From assembly GCA_031552535.1 (NCBI GenBank), contig JAVBMJ010000075.1:1-33397 (forward strand): a stretch of 33,397 nt of DNA, in the 5' to 3' direction. Shown here one piece after another: positions 24,975-33,376 of the stretch (positions are counted from its first letter, which is position 1; the number at the start of each line of letters is the position of its first letter). Below the pieces are notes generated by a model. That model did no database searches and was not told the DNA's origin. It saw only the letters and a list, made by a program, of their open reading frames with translations. The position numbers and the translations under genes are program-made. The stretch comes from JAVBMJ01 sp031552535. GTDB taxonomy: Bacteria; Bacteroidota; Bacteroidia; Bacteroidales; Rikenellaceae.

Positions 24975-25598
24975 ATGATTGATGTGACGATCATCGGTGT
25001 GGCCGGAGGTACGGGCTCTGGTAAGAGCACGCTCGTGAAGCGGCTTCAGGATACGTTCGACGGCGATGAAGTTGTGACGCTGTGCCATGACTATTATTAT
25101 AAGGCGCACGACGAGTTGTCGTTCGGCGAACGGTCGCGTCTCAATTACGACCACCCCCAGTCGTTCGATACCGAGATGATGGTCGAACATCTGAAAGCGC
25201 TTAAAGCGGGAGTTCCCGTGGAGCGCCCGGTCTATTCCTTTGTAGATCATAACCGGATGAAAGAGACGGTTCCTGTGCGTCCTTCGAAGGTCATCATCAT
25301 CGACGGAATACTTATATTCGAAAACCGGCAGTTACGCGAAATGATGGACATGAAGGTGTTTGTCGACACGGATGCCGACCTGCGCCTGTCGCGACGGCTT
25401 TTGCGCGATGTATGCGAAAGAGGGCGTACGATGGAGTCGGTCGTGGATCAGTATATTACCACGGTGAAACCCATGCACGAGGAGTTTGTGGAGCCGTCGA
25501 AACGTTATGCCGATGTTATCATTCCCGAGGGAGGGTTCAATTCGGTCGCCGTGTCGATGCTAATCGAAAATATACGGTCGCTGATCCGGTCTAAATAG
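24975..25598 (+). CDS. udk: Uridine kinase
   Basis: A 207-residue pyrimidine salvage kinase converting uridine or cytidine to the monophosphate. The P-loop is GVAGGTGSGKST (about 8-19), followed by HDYYYK, NYDHPQSFD, RPVYSFVDHNR and IIIDGILIFE, all characteristic of Udk. Family length is normal (about 210). A clear terminator at 25738-25762 ends the transcript, after an AT-rich stretch containing repeat elements. Confidence 0.94.
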   Translation: MIDVTIIGVAGGTGSGKSTLVKRLQDTFDGDEVVTLCHDYYYKAHDELSFGERSRLNYDHPQSFDTEMMVEHLKALKAGVPVERPVYSFVDHNRMKETVPVRPSKVIIIDGILIFENRQLREMMDMKVFVDTDADLRLSRRLLRDVCERGRTMESVVDQYITTVKPMHEEFVEPSKRYADVIIPEGGFNSVAVSMLIENIRSLIRSK

Positions 25599-25648
25599 GG
25601 TGCATGGTTTGGAATCCGTTTAAATTCGATAAGAAATTTAGACCGACA

Positions 25649-25724
25649 CTTAGAAACAGTTTCTTAAACAGTTTCTTAGAGACTGTCTGAATTTCTTTCC
25701 TTAGGAAGGTTGGACAAACTCTGA
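25649..25724. repeat. Degenerate inverted-repeat cluster downstream of udk
   Basis: Contains AGAAACAGTTTCTT and a second CAGTTTCTTAG copy (25652-25680), matching the arm of the hairpin at 15271-15323. It runs on into an imperfect hairpin that starts AGAGACTGTCTGA (25678 on) and closes with GGACAAACTCT. The latter resembles the perfect hairpin at 26332-26372, on the other side of the CYTH gene. Probably decayed copies of interspersed palindromic repeats. Confidence 0.6.
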
Positions 25725-25737
25725 GATCGGTTCCGGG

Positions 25738-25762
25738 ACACGGTTTTTACGCCGTGTTTTTT
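25738..25762 (+). terminator. Rho-independent terminator downstream of udk
   Basis: ACACGG-TTTTTACG-CCGTGT followed by a run of six Ts (25757-25762). The stem is six pairs. Position and T-tract fit termination of the udk transcript. Confidence 0.75.
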
Positions 25763-25841
25763 GTTGCGCTTACGGATCGTATATTGCATTATCATATGAA
25801 AAACATTGCCGGGATAACTTCTATCGTAAATTCATCACATC

Positions 25842-26309
25842 ATGGGAAAAGAGATAGAACGCAAGTTCCTCGTCGTGGGAGAATTTAAGGCGTTGGCAAC
25901 AGGGTCGGCACGCATCACTCAAGGGTACCTTAGTTCGGTTCCCGAACGCACTGTCAGGGTGAGGGTCAAGGGTGGTAAAGGTTACATAACAGTCAAAGGT
26001 CCGGGTAACAGTTCCGGAGTGAGCCGCTTCGAATGGGAAAAAGCGATCCCGGTGGGCGAAGCACGGGACTTGCTTGGGATCTGCGAACCCGGTGTCATCG
26101 ACAAAACACGCTATCTGATCCCTGCGGGCGACCATACATTCGAGGTTGACGAATTCCATGGCGAGAACCGGGGACTCATAGTCGCAGAAGTGGAGTTGCA
26201 GGACGAGAATGAGGCCTTTGTAAAACCAGGATGGCTTGGAGAGGAGGTAACCGGTGAGGTTCGCTACTACAACTCGATGCTGATGAAGAATCCATTTACA
26301 ACGTGGTAG
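25842..26309 (+). CDS. CYTH domain protein (triphosphate tunnel family)
   Basis: A 155-residue protein with the CYTH N-terminal motif ExExK (E4-I-E6-R-K8 in MGKEIERKFLV) and the alternating charged strands of a triphosphate tunnel: RITQGYL, RTVRVRVKGGKGYITVKG, FEWEKAIP, DKTRYLIP, FEVDEFHG, VAEVELQDE. Members hydrolyse inorganic triphosphate, or act as thiamine triphosphatases or class IV adenylate cyclases. The single-domain bacterial type most often has tripolyphosphatase activity, so the substrate here is uncertain. The gene stands alone between two sets of inverted repeats. Confidence 0.9.
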   Translation: MGKEIERKFLVVGEFKALATGSARITQGYLSSVPERTVRVRVKGGKGYITVKGPGNSSGVSRFEWEKAIPVGEARDLLGICEPGVIDKTRYLIPAGDHTFEVDEFHGENRGLIVAEVELQDENEAFVKPGWLGEEVTGEVRYYNSMLMKNPFTTW

Positions 26310-26331
26310 CAGGCTCCCGGAGAAGTTTCTT

Positions 26332-26372
26332 AGAGTCTGTCTGATTTTCCAAGGGAAAATCAGACAGACTCT
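26332..26372. repeat. Perfect 19-bp stem hairpin after the CYTH gene
   Basis: Arms 26332-26350 (AGAGTCTGTCTGATTTTCC) and 26354-26372 are exactly complementary around a 3-base AAG loop. There is no downstream T-tract on the plus strand, so it may end transcripts in both directions or be an interspersed repeat. The flanking CAGT/TTTCTTAG-like sequence links it to the repeats at 25649-25724. Confidence 0.8.
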
Positions 26373-26408
26373 TAACATGCCACATATAAATTTTACCCGT
26401 ATATTGCC

Positions 26409-27863
26409 ATGATTGAGATTTTTGCCAAGATACACGATAAATTTTCGTTGGAGTTTAAGATCGGTTACAATATCCCCCGTAAGATCGAAGAGATGGATTT
26501 TGTGGTCAACACCTGGATGTTTGTTCCCAACAGTCTGGATATAAGCCCGGTGACCTACTCTTCAAGCCAGTTCTACCGCGATATCAAGTCGAATGTACGG
26601 TTGATTACGCCTGTGTTTCTGATGCGTGATATTGCCTACGGCAGTGCTGTGCCGTTGAAAAATCTCGAGAAGTCGGTTCGTGAGTTTTCGAGCGATCCCA
26701 CGCGGGCCACTCTTGCCGAATACGAGTATCAGATCAAGATGTTTGCGGCCATATTCAAGAGCGCGATACGTGATGAAATACGGCATATCGCAGCCAACAC
26801 CATCGATGAGGATATCGAGTATCTGACGTCGGCCTACATCGACAATATAACCGGGATCACAACGCGCTACCGCGAGTTGCGCCGGATCATCAATGTGCCT
26901 ACGGTGGAGCCCAAATCGCGCGGATATTTCCATTTCGGGGATGAGTTTATGAGTAATATCATCGAACAGCACACGTTCTTTCTGATGTCGCGCCTCACTT
27001 CGCATGGGCGGCACGATGCTATGGTGGAGCGTCTTAGGGAGTTGGTGGAGCATGAGAGGGCGTATAAGTTGGAGATGGGCTATCTGGTTGTCGACACCGG
27101 CAGCCCGAACCGCAACCGCGACCTGGTATTTCGCCAGAGTGTATTGAAGAAGTATATCGAAAGCGACCTGTTCCTCAATGCCCGCAAACAGAAGGACGGC
27201 ATATTGGTCGAGCAGATCTATTACAGTCTGGCGGCCGGTTTGTCGATGATCTTCGCCACTGCGATTGCTTTTTCGTTCCAGCAGAAATATGGCAGTTTCA
27301 CGATGCCGCTTTTTGTTGCTCTGGTGGTCAGTTACATGCTCAAGGACAGGATAAAAGCCCTGATGCGTTACTATTTCGCCCACCGCCTGAGAGCCAAATA
27401 TTTTGATAACAAGACACTGATAAGTGTTAAGGATACCCCGATAGGATGGATAAAAGACGGAGCCGACTTCATTACCGACGACAAAGTGCTGCCTGAAGTT
27501 ATGGAGATTCGCAGCCGTTCGCCGTTGCTGGAGGCCGAGAACAGGGTCAATGATGAAAAAATACTGCTTTATCGTAAACTGGTGCGCCTCGACCGCCGCA
27601 AACTCGATGTAAACGAGTATATGATAGCCGGGGTCAATGACATTGTGCGGGTACATGTTACGCACTTTACTCGCAAGATGGACAATCCCGAGACGCCGCT
27701 TTATGTCTCTGATGATAACGGCGGTGTGGAACTCATCCAGGGAGAGAAGATATATTACCTGAACCTGGTTATGCAACTCCAGTGCGAGGGGCAAACCACA
27801 TATAAACGTTACCGTGTGGTGATGAACCGCCTCGGGATATCTGAGTTGGAAGAGCTGAAGTAA
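26409..27863 (+). CDS. Conserved two-TM protein of unknown function
   Basis: A 484-residue protein I cannot assign to a characterised family. There is no signal peptide. Residues 1-265 are soluble and rich in charged helices (EIRHIAANTIDEDIEYLTSA near 113-132, RLRELVEHERAYKLEMG near 208-224). Two hydrophobic helices, about 272-290 and 299-312, form a hairpin, after which a basic soluble C-terminal region runs to the end (RYYFAHRLRAKYF, then beta-like segments). The layout suggests both large domains on the cytoplasmic side. It starts 99 bases after the CYTH stop, separated from it by the strong hairpin, so co-transcription is doubtful. Confidence 0.8.
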   Translation: MIEIFAKIHDKFSLEFKIGYNIPRKIEEMDFVVNTWMFVPNSLDISPVTYSSSQFYRDIKSNVRLITPVFLMRDIAYGSAVPLKNLEKSVREFSSDPTRATLAEYEYQIKMFAAIFKSAIRDEIRHIAANTIDEDIEYLTSAYIDNITGITTRYRELRRIINVPTVEPKSRGYFHFGDEFMSNIIEQHTFFLMSRLTSHGRHDAMVERLRELVEHERAYKLEMGYLVVDTGSPNRNRDLVFRQSVLKKYIESDLFLNARKQKDGILVEQIYYSLAAGLSMIFATAIAFSFQQKYGSFTMPLFVALVVSYMLKDRIKALMRYYFAHRLRAKYFDNKTLISVKDTPIGWIKDGADFITDDKVLPEVMEIRSRSPLLEAENRVNDEKILLYRKLVRLDRRKLDVNEYMIAGVNDIVRVHVTHFTRKMDNPETPLYVSDDNGGVELIQGEKIYYLNLVMQLQCEGQTTYKRYRVVMNRLGISELEELK

Positions 27864-27951
27864 AATATCGCGGCCTTGTATATAAAGTCCAATAAAATTT
27901 GTTGAACTTCATATGGGAAATAGTCTGGTTTTTCATGGAAGATTAAGGCTT

Positions 27952-30672
27952 ATGATCAGATCGCTAACCCTATTGCTGGCAGTTCTGACTGTGTTTACAG
28001 CCGGCGGCAGCGTCGTTGCTGGGGCTCCCCAGGGGCAGAATAATAAGATGCAGCCCGATACCATGCCTCCTGCCAGGGGATTGAGGACGGGCGACGCGTT
28101 TACAGGGGGCGTGTTTGAAAAATTCATAGGGTACTACGAGCGGGGGATAGACGAAAAGGTTTATGTGCAAACCGATAAGCCTTATTATATAGCAGGCGAC
28201 ACTTTATGGTTCAAGGCCTGGGTGGTCAATGGGATAACGCTCATTCCGTCACCTTTCAGTAAATACGTTTATGTCGAGTTGATCGACCGGCTCGATTCGG
28301 TGCTGGTGCGCCGCAAGATCATGGAAGATTCGACAGGATTCCACAATATGATCAAATTGCCCGCTGCGCTTCCTGCGGGAGAGTACTGTCTGAGGGCTTA
28401 CACCCAGTGGATGCGCAACTGCGACGCGGCATTTTTCTTCCATAAACTTTTTGCTGTGGGAAATCCGGTGGACGATTCGGTCGACGTGTCGGTGGAGTAT
28501 GTGCGTGAGGGCGATTCCGATTTTGCCGTGATGACTTTAAGGGGCGGCACGATGCTGCCTCTGGCCGGTTCGAGGGTGCGTTATACGGTCAATGCCTGGG
28601 GCAAACCCCGGTCGGGCAACGTTAAGAGCGATGATGACGGACGGATACGGGTCCCGTTCACTCCCCCGGCCGACACGGTGCGTGGCGAGATAGTGTTGGA
28701 TATATCGGCAGGCAGTTCCGTGGTGAAACGTGCGGTGGCTCTGCCGCTGTTCTCTGAGGATATCGACTTGCAGTTTTTTCCCGAAGGAGGATCGTTGCTT
28801 CACGACAGAATGCAGCAGGTGGCGTTCAAAGCAGTGGGTGTCGACGGGCTTTCGCGTGAGGTCGCAGGTGTTGTGGTCGATGACAATGGGTCGCATATAG
28901 CCGACATAAGTACCCAGCACCTCGGGATGGGCGTTTTTTCGTTCAGCCCCGATGCCTCGGTAGATTATTATGCCGAGATAATGGCGGGCGGAGCGAAGAA
29001 ACGTTACCGGTTGCCGAAAGCAGCGGATAGGGGATGCGTACTGTCGGTGACCCTCTGGCGGGGTAAAGCGCATTGCCGGATAGTCGCGACGGAGGGCTAT
29101 CCTGTCGGCGACCTTGCCCTGGTGGCACATTCGCGTGGCAGGATATTTCTTGCTACGGATAATATTCCGGCAGGCGGCATGGTGACGCTGCCGGTTGGCG
29201 AATTACCTTCGGGGATTGTAGAGTTGGTGTTGGTAGATAAACCTACCGGCCGGCCGGTGTCGCGTCGCTTATGTTTTATACAATCGCGAGATCGTGCCGC
29301 GGCTTCGATCATTGCCGACCGCCCGGAATATGGTAAAAGAAACAGGATAGTGCTCGATATCGTGGTTACGGGAAGCGATGGACAGCCTGCCGGGGGCGAT
29401 TTTGCCGTTAGTGTGACCGATAACAAGGTAGTCCATCCGGATCCATGGGCTGGTAATTTGGTTTCCTTCCTGTTAATGTCGTCCGACCTGAAAGGATATA
29501 TCGAGCGTCCGGGATCGTATTTCAGCGGTGACGCACCGCAGGATGCTTACAACCTCAACCTTCTGATGCTGACACAGGGGTGGGGGCGCTTCGATGTGGG
29601 AGATATCATCGCTGGAGTGCTTCCGGTCCGTAAATTTGTGCATGAGGATTGCCAGACCATAAGCGGCGCTATCACCAATTTTTTTGGGAAAGCGGCCCGT
29701 GATCCGTATATAATGGTCTTTTGCAATCGGTTGGGTATTGTGGAGAGATATCAACTCGAAGGAGACCACCGCTTCAGGCTTACCGGTCTGCAATTCTGCG
29801 ACAGCACATCTTTCGTTTTACAGGCCATGAGCCGTGGCGGGAATGTGCGCACCATGACGCTCAGCGTCGACAGGGAGACATTTCCTCCGTCACGTGACCT
29901 GGTTCCGCGGCGGAGCGTTGCGGTGCAGCGCATGGCGGTCCTGCCGGAAGGGTTCCTCAACCAATCGAAAGAACGCTATTATTATGAGGGTGGCATGAGG
30001 GTTGTCGATATGGATGCCGTGTCGGTGACAGCCAGACGGCGCGAATCCGCAGGAGACATTGTAGATCGCATCCCGACATCGTATACTCTGGGCCCCGACC
30101 GGCTCAAGGAGATTGCGGGTCAGGATATCTACCAGGCTATGCTTCGTTTGCCTGGAGTTCGGGTTGTGGGGACCGAGATATTTGTGCACAACAATCCTGC
30201 GCCGGCACTGGTTTATATCGACGGTTTGCCGGTCGAGCAGGAATACCTCATGTCGTGTAATCTCAATGATGTGGAGTCGGTATCGCTTGTCAAGGGTACC
30301 GAGGCGTTTATTTTTGGCCCCGGTGCCATGAACGGACTTATATGGATAAAGCTTAAAACGGGTGCGCAACTGCTTCCTGCGGATTCACCGCCGTCGGTCG
30401 CTTTGGTCAAGCCTTTGGGGTATGCCAAGCCCGAGACGTTCTACCAGCCGCGTTACGAGGTGTCAGAGGCGTTGCGTCGTCGCACGCCCGACCTGCGTAC
30501 CACGATCTATTGGGACCCGTCGGTCAGGACCGGTTCCACCGGCAGGGCCCGGGTGGCATTCTATGCCGCCGACCCAGAGACGGTTTACGACGTGGCACTT
30601 GAAGGAGTGACCTCGCAGGGCGAGGTGTGCCGGGCGGTAACAACCGTGAAACGTGGTGGACATGCGCGGTAA
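27952..30672 (+). CDS. Secreted MG2-domain protein with TonB-plug-like C-terminal domain
   Basis: A 906-residue envelope protein. The ATG at 27952 is chosen because TAAGG precedes it and a signal peptide follows at once (MIRSLTLLLAVL..., cleavage near VVAGA); the frame also has an ATG at 27913. An alpha-2-macroglobulin MG2-like domain lies near 70-145 (VYVQTDKPYYIAGDTLWFKAW ending in YCLRAYTQWMRN), followed by Ig-like beta domains. A TonB-receptor plug-like domain lies near 715-800 (ALVYIDGLPV, NDVESVSLVKGTEA, GPGAMNGLIWI). No 22-strand barrel follows, so this is not a transporter. Similar proteins are common in Bacteroidetes, role unknown. Confidence 0.75.
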   Translation: MIRSLTLLLAVLTVFTAGGSVVAGAPQGQNNKMQPDTMPPARGLRTGDAFTGGVFEKFIGYYERGIDEKVYVQTDKPYYIAGDTLWFKAWVVNGITLIPSPFSKYVYVELIDRLDSVLVRRKIMEDSTGFHNMIKLPAALPAGEYCLRAYTQWMRNCDAAFFFHKLFAVGNPVDDSVDVSVEYVREGDSDFAVMTLRGGTMLPLAGSRVRYTVNAWGKPRSGNVKSDDDGRIRVPFTPPADTVRGEIVLDISAGSSVVKRAVALPLFSEDIDLQFFPEGGSLLHDRMQQVAFKAVGVDGLSREVAGVVVDDNGSHIADISTQHLGMGVFSFSPDASVDYYAEIMAGGAKKRYRLPKAADRGCVLSVTLWRGKAHCRIVATEGYPVGDLALVAHSRGRIFLATDNIPAGGMVTLPVGELPSGIVELVLVDKPTGRPVSRRLCFIQSRDRAAASIIADRPEYGKRNRIVLDIVVTGSDGQPAGGDFAVSVTDNKVVHPDPWAGNLVSFLLMSSDLKGYIERPGSYFSGDAPQDAYNLNLLMLTQGWGRFDVGDIIAGVLPVRKFVHEDCQTISGAITNFFGKAARDPYIMVFCNRLGIVERYQLEGDHRFRLTGLQFCDSTSFVLQAMSRGGNVRTMTLSVDRETFPPSRDLVPRRSVAVQRMAVLPEGFLNQSKERYYYEGGMRVVDMDAVSVTARRRESAGDIVDRIPTSYTLGPDRLKEIAGQDIYQAMLRLPGVRVVGTEIFVHNNPAPALVYIDGLPVEQEYLMSCNLNDVESVSLVKGTEAFIFGPGAMNGLIWIKLKTGAQLLPADSPPSVALVKPLGYAKPETFYQPRYEVSEALRRRTPDLRTTIYWDPSVRTGSTGRARVAFYAADPETVYDVALEGVTSQGEVCRAVTTVKRGGHAR

Positions 30673-30680
30673 GCGATCAT

Positions 30681-30697
30681 GGGACGAGAGTAGTCCC
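30681..30697 (+). terminator. Possible short terminator after the MG2 gene
   Basis: GGGAC-GAGAGTA-GTCCC followed by GGTTTT; only five pairs, so weak. Confidence 0.3.
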
Positions 30698-30729
30698 GGT
30701 TTTAAATGTTAATAGCAATATAGCTGTAT

Positions 30730-31212
30730 ATGAGAAAAGTGTTTCTTCTGGTATTGGCCTTAATGCCGATACTGTCGGTTCAGGCGCAGGTGAAGTCATT
30801 CGACGATCTTTATGAGGTTTATTCTGATGCCAAGGGTGTGGAGGCCAAGAAAGTGGGCAAGTTGATGATCAAAGCCGCACGTGCCATGAGCAAAAGCGGC
30901 GACGGCTTTCCCGAGGGTTTGACGGGAGTAAAGGCTATATCAGTGGCCGATTTGTCGAAAACCGACTCCAGGTTGAAGGACCGGATCGAGGCCGACCTTG
31001 CTAAGGTCATAGCCGCATGTCGCTATACCATTATAGCCGACAAAACGAAAGATGGAACCAGTTTCAAAGCCTATTCCCGTCCGGGGGCATCGAAAGATAT
31101 GGTCAGGGATGTGATAATGGTGATCAGTGCGGAAGGTAAATACGCCTTGATGTTGATGGAGGGGGAGTTTTCACGAAATGAGAAATTTATTGCTGAAATG
31201 ACAAAACCCTAA
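30730..31212 (+). CDS. Small secreted protein, DUF4252-like
   Basis: A 160-residue protein with a clear signal peptide (MRKVFLLVLALMPILSVQAQ, cleavage after VQA or QAQ). The mature part begins SFDDLYEVYSDAKGVEAKKVGKLMIKAARA, runs through a helical, K/D-rich region and ends in beta-like strands (DVIMVISAEGKYALMLMEGEF). This resembles the DUF4252 family, often found in Bacteroidetes near sigma factors, but no regulator is present here. Family assignment is moderate; secretion is well supported. Confidence 0.6.
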   Translation: MRKVFLLVLALMPILSVQAQVKSFDDLYEVYSDAKGVEAKKVGKLMIKAARAMSKSGDGFPEGLTGVKAISVADLSKTDSRLKDRIEADLAKVIAACRYTIIADKTKDGTSFKAYSRPGASKDMVRDVIMVISAEGKYALMLMEGEFSRNEKFIAEMTKP

Positions 31213-31250
31213 CCCGGTAAGCTTCTTTCAGGAGCCGGTCCGGGCTTATT

Positions 31251-31328
31251 AAGTAATGTGAAATAATTATTGATAAAACAAAAAATCATAGGCCCTGGAA
31301 TATCCCAATAATTGTTTGAGCATTACTT
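31251..31328. repeat. Palindromic repeat shared with the nuoI leader
   Basis: Arms 31251-31272 (AAGTAATGTGAAATAATTAT...) and 31306-31328 pair imperfectly, 8 bp at each end of the arm being exact. The left arm is the exact reverse complement of 3465-3486, just before nuoI: a 22-base match about 28 kb away. The right arm ends at the insertion site of the MITE-like element. Confidence 0.7.
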
Positions 31329-31330
31329 AT

Positions 31331-31579
31331 GCGAATTAAGAGTTGGATTAAATTCGAATATGTATATTAATTTATTGCCTATAAGTGAATTGCCGCTAAT
31401 AATTACAGAATTTCTGTTTTCAGTCCGCAGCCTGGGGTGGGCGTAAATCGAAGCCGGAGGCTCGCGATCAGCCCGCAGCCTGGGGTGGCTGCGGGCTGTG
31501 AACTTTGCCTGCAAAGTTCATAAAGCTGATAAACAGCAGGTTAAAAACATTTCTAATATTCATTTAACTCTTAATTCGC
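31331..31579. mobile_element. MITE-like element, 249 bp, with 14-bp terminal inverted repeats
   Basis: Ends GCGAATTAAGAGTT (31331-31344) and AACTCTTAATTCGC (31566-31579) are perfect inverted repeats. They are flanked by the 9-bp direct repeat ATTACTTAT (31322-31330 and 31580-31588), as expected for a transposition target duplication. No ORF of transposase size is inside. The interior holds a 16-bp direct repeat, CCGCAGCCTGGGGTGG (31425-31440, 31473-31488), and two adjacent hairpins: a 10-bp stem at 31469-31498 and a 9-bp stem at 31499-31520. This is a non-autonomous element or a structured RNA cassette mobilised by a transposase elsewhere. Confidence 0.75.
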
Positions 31580-31702
31580 ATTACTTATTTACTTCCTGAA
31601 TTGTATACAGGGGCCCGGGCTGTCCCGGCATAAGTTTTGCCTTACGGGGCGGACAATTTTCAGGGGAGAATTCGTACCTTTACGCCTCGCAAAAAGAGAG
31701 AG

Positions 31703-33061
31703 ATGAAAGATTTTACCAAGGGCCGCGAGTGGCAACAGATTTTGTATTTTACCGTACCGATGCTTTTGGGCAACGTCTTTATGCAGTTGTACCAATTCGT
31801 CGATACGGCTATCGTAGGACGATTCGTAGGCAAGGAAGCGCTTGCGGCTGTGGGGGCGTCTACTCCCGTGATCTTTATGACCATCGCTTTGGTTATGGGC
31901 ATAGCGATTGGTTCGACTATCGTTATCTCGCAATATTTCGGGCTGAAACGTTACGACAAGGTGCATGCGGCCACCGATACGCTTGTTATATTTACCTTTT
32001 TTGCAAGCATTGTCATCACCGTATCGGGTGTAATATTTGCCGGTCCCCTGCTCCGGCTTATGGGCCTGCCCGAGGAGTTACTTCCTACGGCTACGCTTTA
32101 TCTCAGGATATATTATGCCGGATCGATACTGCTGTTCGGATACAACACTGTTGCCGGAGTGTTGCGTGGAGTCGGCGACTCGAAGACTCCGCTCTATTTT
32201 CTTGTCATATCATCGATACTCAATGTCGTACTCGACCTGGTGTTTATATTATATTTCCATTGGGGCGTTGCGGGGGCGGCCTGGGCTACGGTTGTTTCGC
32301 AGGGGGTGGCGTTCTTTATGGGGGTTGTTTATGTCAACCGCCGCCATGAACTGATACGGTTCAATATCCTTACCCCGCGTTTCGACAGGGCTATCTTTTG
32401 GCAATGTATCAGGATGGGGCTCCCGTCGGGGCTGCAGCAGACGTTTGTCGCGGTCGGTATGGTAGCCGTAGTGGGGGTGGTCAACGGGTTCGGGACGGAT
32501 GTTATAGCCGCTTATTCGGCTGTAAACAGGATAGATACGCTGGTGGCTATTCCTGTGATGAATTTCTCTGCGGCGCTTACTTCGTTCGTCGGTCAAAATG
32601 CCGGAGCCGGAAAATTCATACGTATCGACCGGGGATTGAAATATACGCTTATGATGTCGAGCGGGGTGGTGCTTTTGCTCAATGCCGTGTTGATACTTTT
32701 CGGGCGGCACGCGCTGGGAATGTTCACCACGGATCCGGCGGTGATAGAAACGGGCTACAATTTTTTGGTCGTGCTCAACTCCACGTATCTTATTTTCAAT
32801 GCAATGTTTTGCCTTAACGGCTTGCTTCGCGGAGCCGGCGCCACGATATTCCCGATGATTTCGACATTGATTTCATTGTGGCTTTGCCGGGTGCCTGCCG
32901 CCATCGTACTTTCAAGTGTTTTTGGAGAGTGGGGGATCTGGTGGGCTATGCCGATAGGATGGGCCGTGGGGTTGGTTACCAATACTATATACTATTTCTC
33001 CGGCCGCTGGAAGAACAAAAATGTTGCCCGGCACAACACCACTCCGGTATCGGCAGCGTGA
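31703..33061 (+). CDS. MATE family multidrug/metabolite exporter
   Basis: A 452-residue inner-membrane protein with about 12 TM helices in two similar halves, typical of MATE exporters driven by Na+ or H+. The start is MKDFTKGREWQQILYFTVPMLLGNVFMQLYQFVDTAIVGRFVGKEALAAVGAS, shown here only to identify the family: the pattern PMLLGN...D.AIVGRF is diagnostic. The frame stays open to 31637, but the ATG at 31703 follows AAAAAGAGAGAG and gives the usual N-terminus. The substrate is not predictable. It lies downstream of the repeat-rich gap and is the last intact chromosomal gene in the window. Confidence 0.92.
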   Translation: MKDFTKGREWQQILYFTVPMLLGNVFMQLYQFVDTAIVGRFVGKEALAAVGASTPVIFMTIALVMGIAIGSTIVISQYFGLKRYDKVHAATDTLVIFTFFASIVITVSGVIFAGPLLRLMGLPEELLPTATLYLRIYYAGSILLFGYNTVAGVLRGVGDSKTPLYFLVISSILNVVLDLVFILYFHWGVAGAAWATVVSQGVAFFMGVVYVNRRHELIRFNILTPRFDRAIFWQCIRMGLPSGLQQTFVAVGMVAVVGVVNGFGTDVIAAYSAVNRIDTLVAIPVMNFSAALTSFVGQNAGAGKFIRIDRGLKYTLMMSSGVVLLLNAVLILFGRHALGMFTTDPAVIETGYNFLVVLNSTYLIFNAMFCLNGLLRGAGATIFPMISTLISLWLCRVPAAIVLSSVFGEWGIWWAMPIGWAVGLVTNTIYYFSGRWKNKNVARHNTTPVSAA

Positions 33062-33171
33062 ATGCAGGGTATGAGATTTACCCGGTATCATATTGCCGGA
33101 TACACTTATCTAAGGCGTGTTAAGAAGTTGTTTTGAATTTGTGGATTTCCTAACTAAATCCGCACAAAGAG

Positions 33172-33261
33172 TTAAGCACTTTTGTTGTTAAGATTCCAGA
33201 ACTTGTCTATTGTCATGTTTTTCAGTGCTGAGTGCCTGCGGATTTTGTTATACCAGATCAT
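33172..33261 (-). pseudogene. 3' remnant of an IS3-family transposase (orfB)
   Basis: The minus strand reads IWYNKIRRHSALKNMTIDKF, continuing WNLNNKSA and a stop at 33172-33174. WYNxxRRHSALxxMT is the C-terminal end of the IS3/IS150-type integrase core. Only about 29 codons remain, because the sequence changes at about 33260 into the left end of another insertion sequence. The rest of the IS3 right end probably continues to about 33130, with an imperfect TGTGGATTT/AAATCCGCACA hairpin at 33140-33165. Confidence 0.75.
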
Positions 33262-33349
33262 TAGTGTCCACTAAAAATTCATAAAAGTTCTTTGAAATAG
33301 TTGAAGTTCAATTTGTTACAAGAGTTTTTCGAGTCAACGGATTTAAAAT

Positions 33350-33357
33350 TAGTTTTG
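33350..33357 (+). promoter_or_regulatory. -7 box of the IS transposase promoter
   Basis: TAGTTTTG fits TAnnTTTG, 19 bases before the transposase ATG. Confidence 0.45.
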
Positions 33358-33376
33358 CGGTCAGAATCAGACCGTT

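Noticed and set aside
26562..27794. 410-codon minus-strand ORF opposite the two-TM protein
   Set aside because: Antisense shadow; the plus-strand frame has coherent helices and a TM hairpin, while this one does not.
31425..31488. Possible CRISPR repeats (CCGCAGCCTGGGGTGG twice)
   Set aside because: Only two copies, 16 bp long, and one forms a hairpin with its own flank; no further spacing pattern or cas genes.
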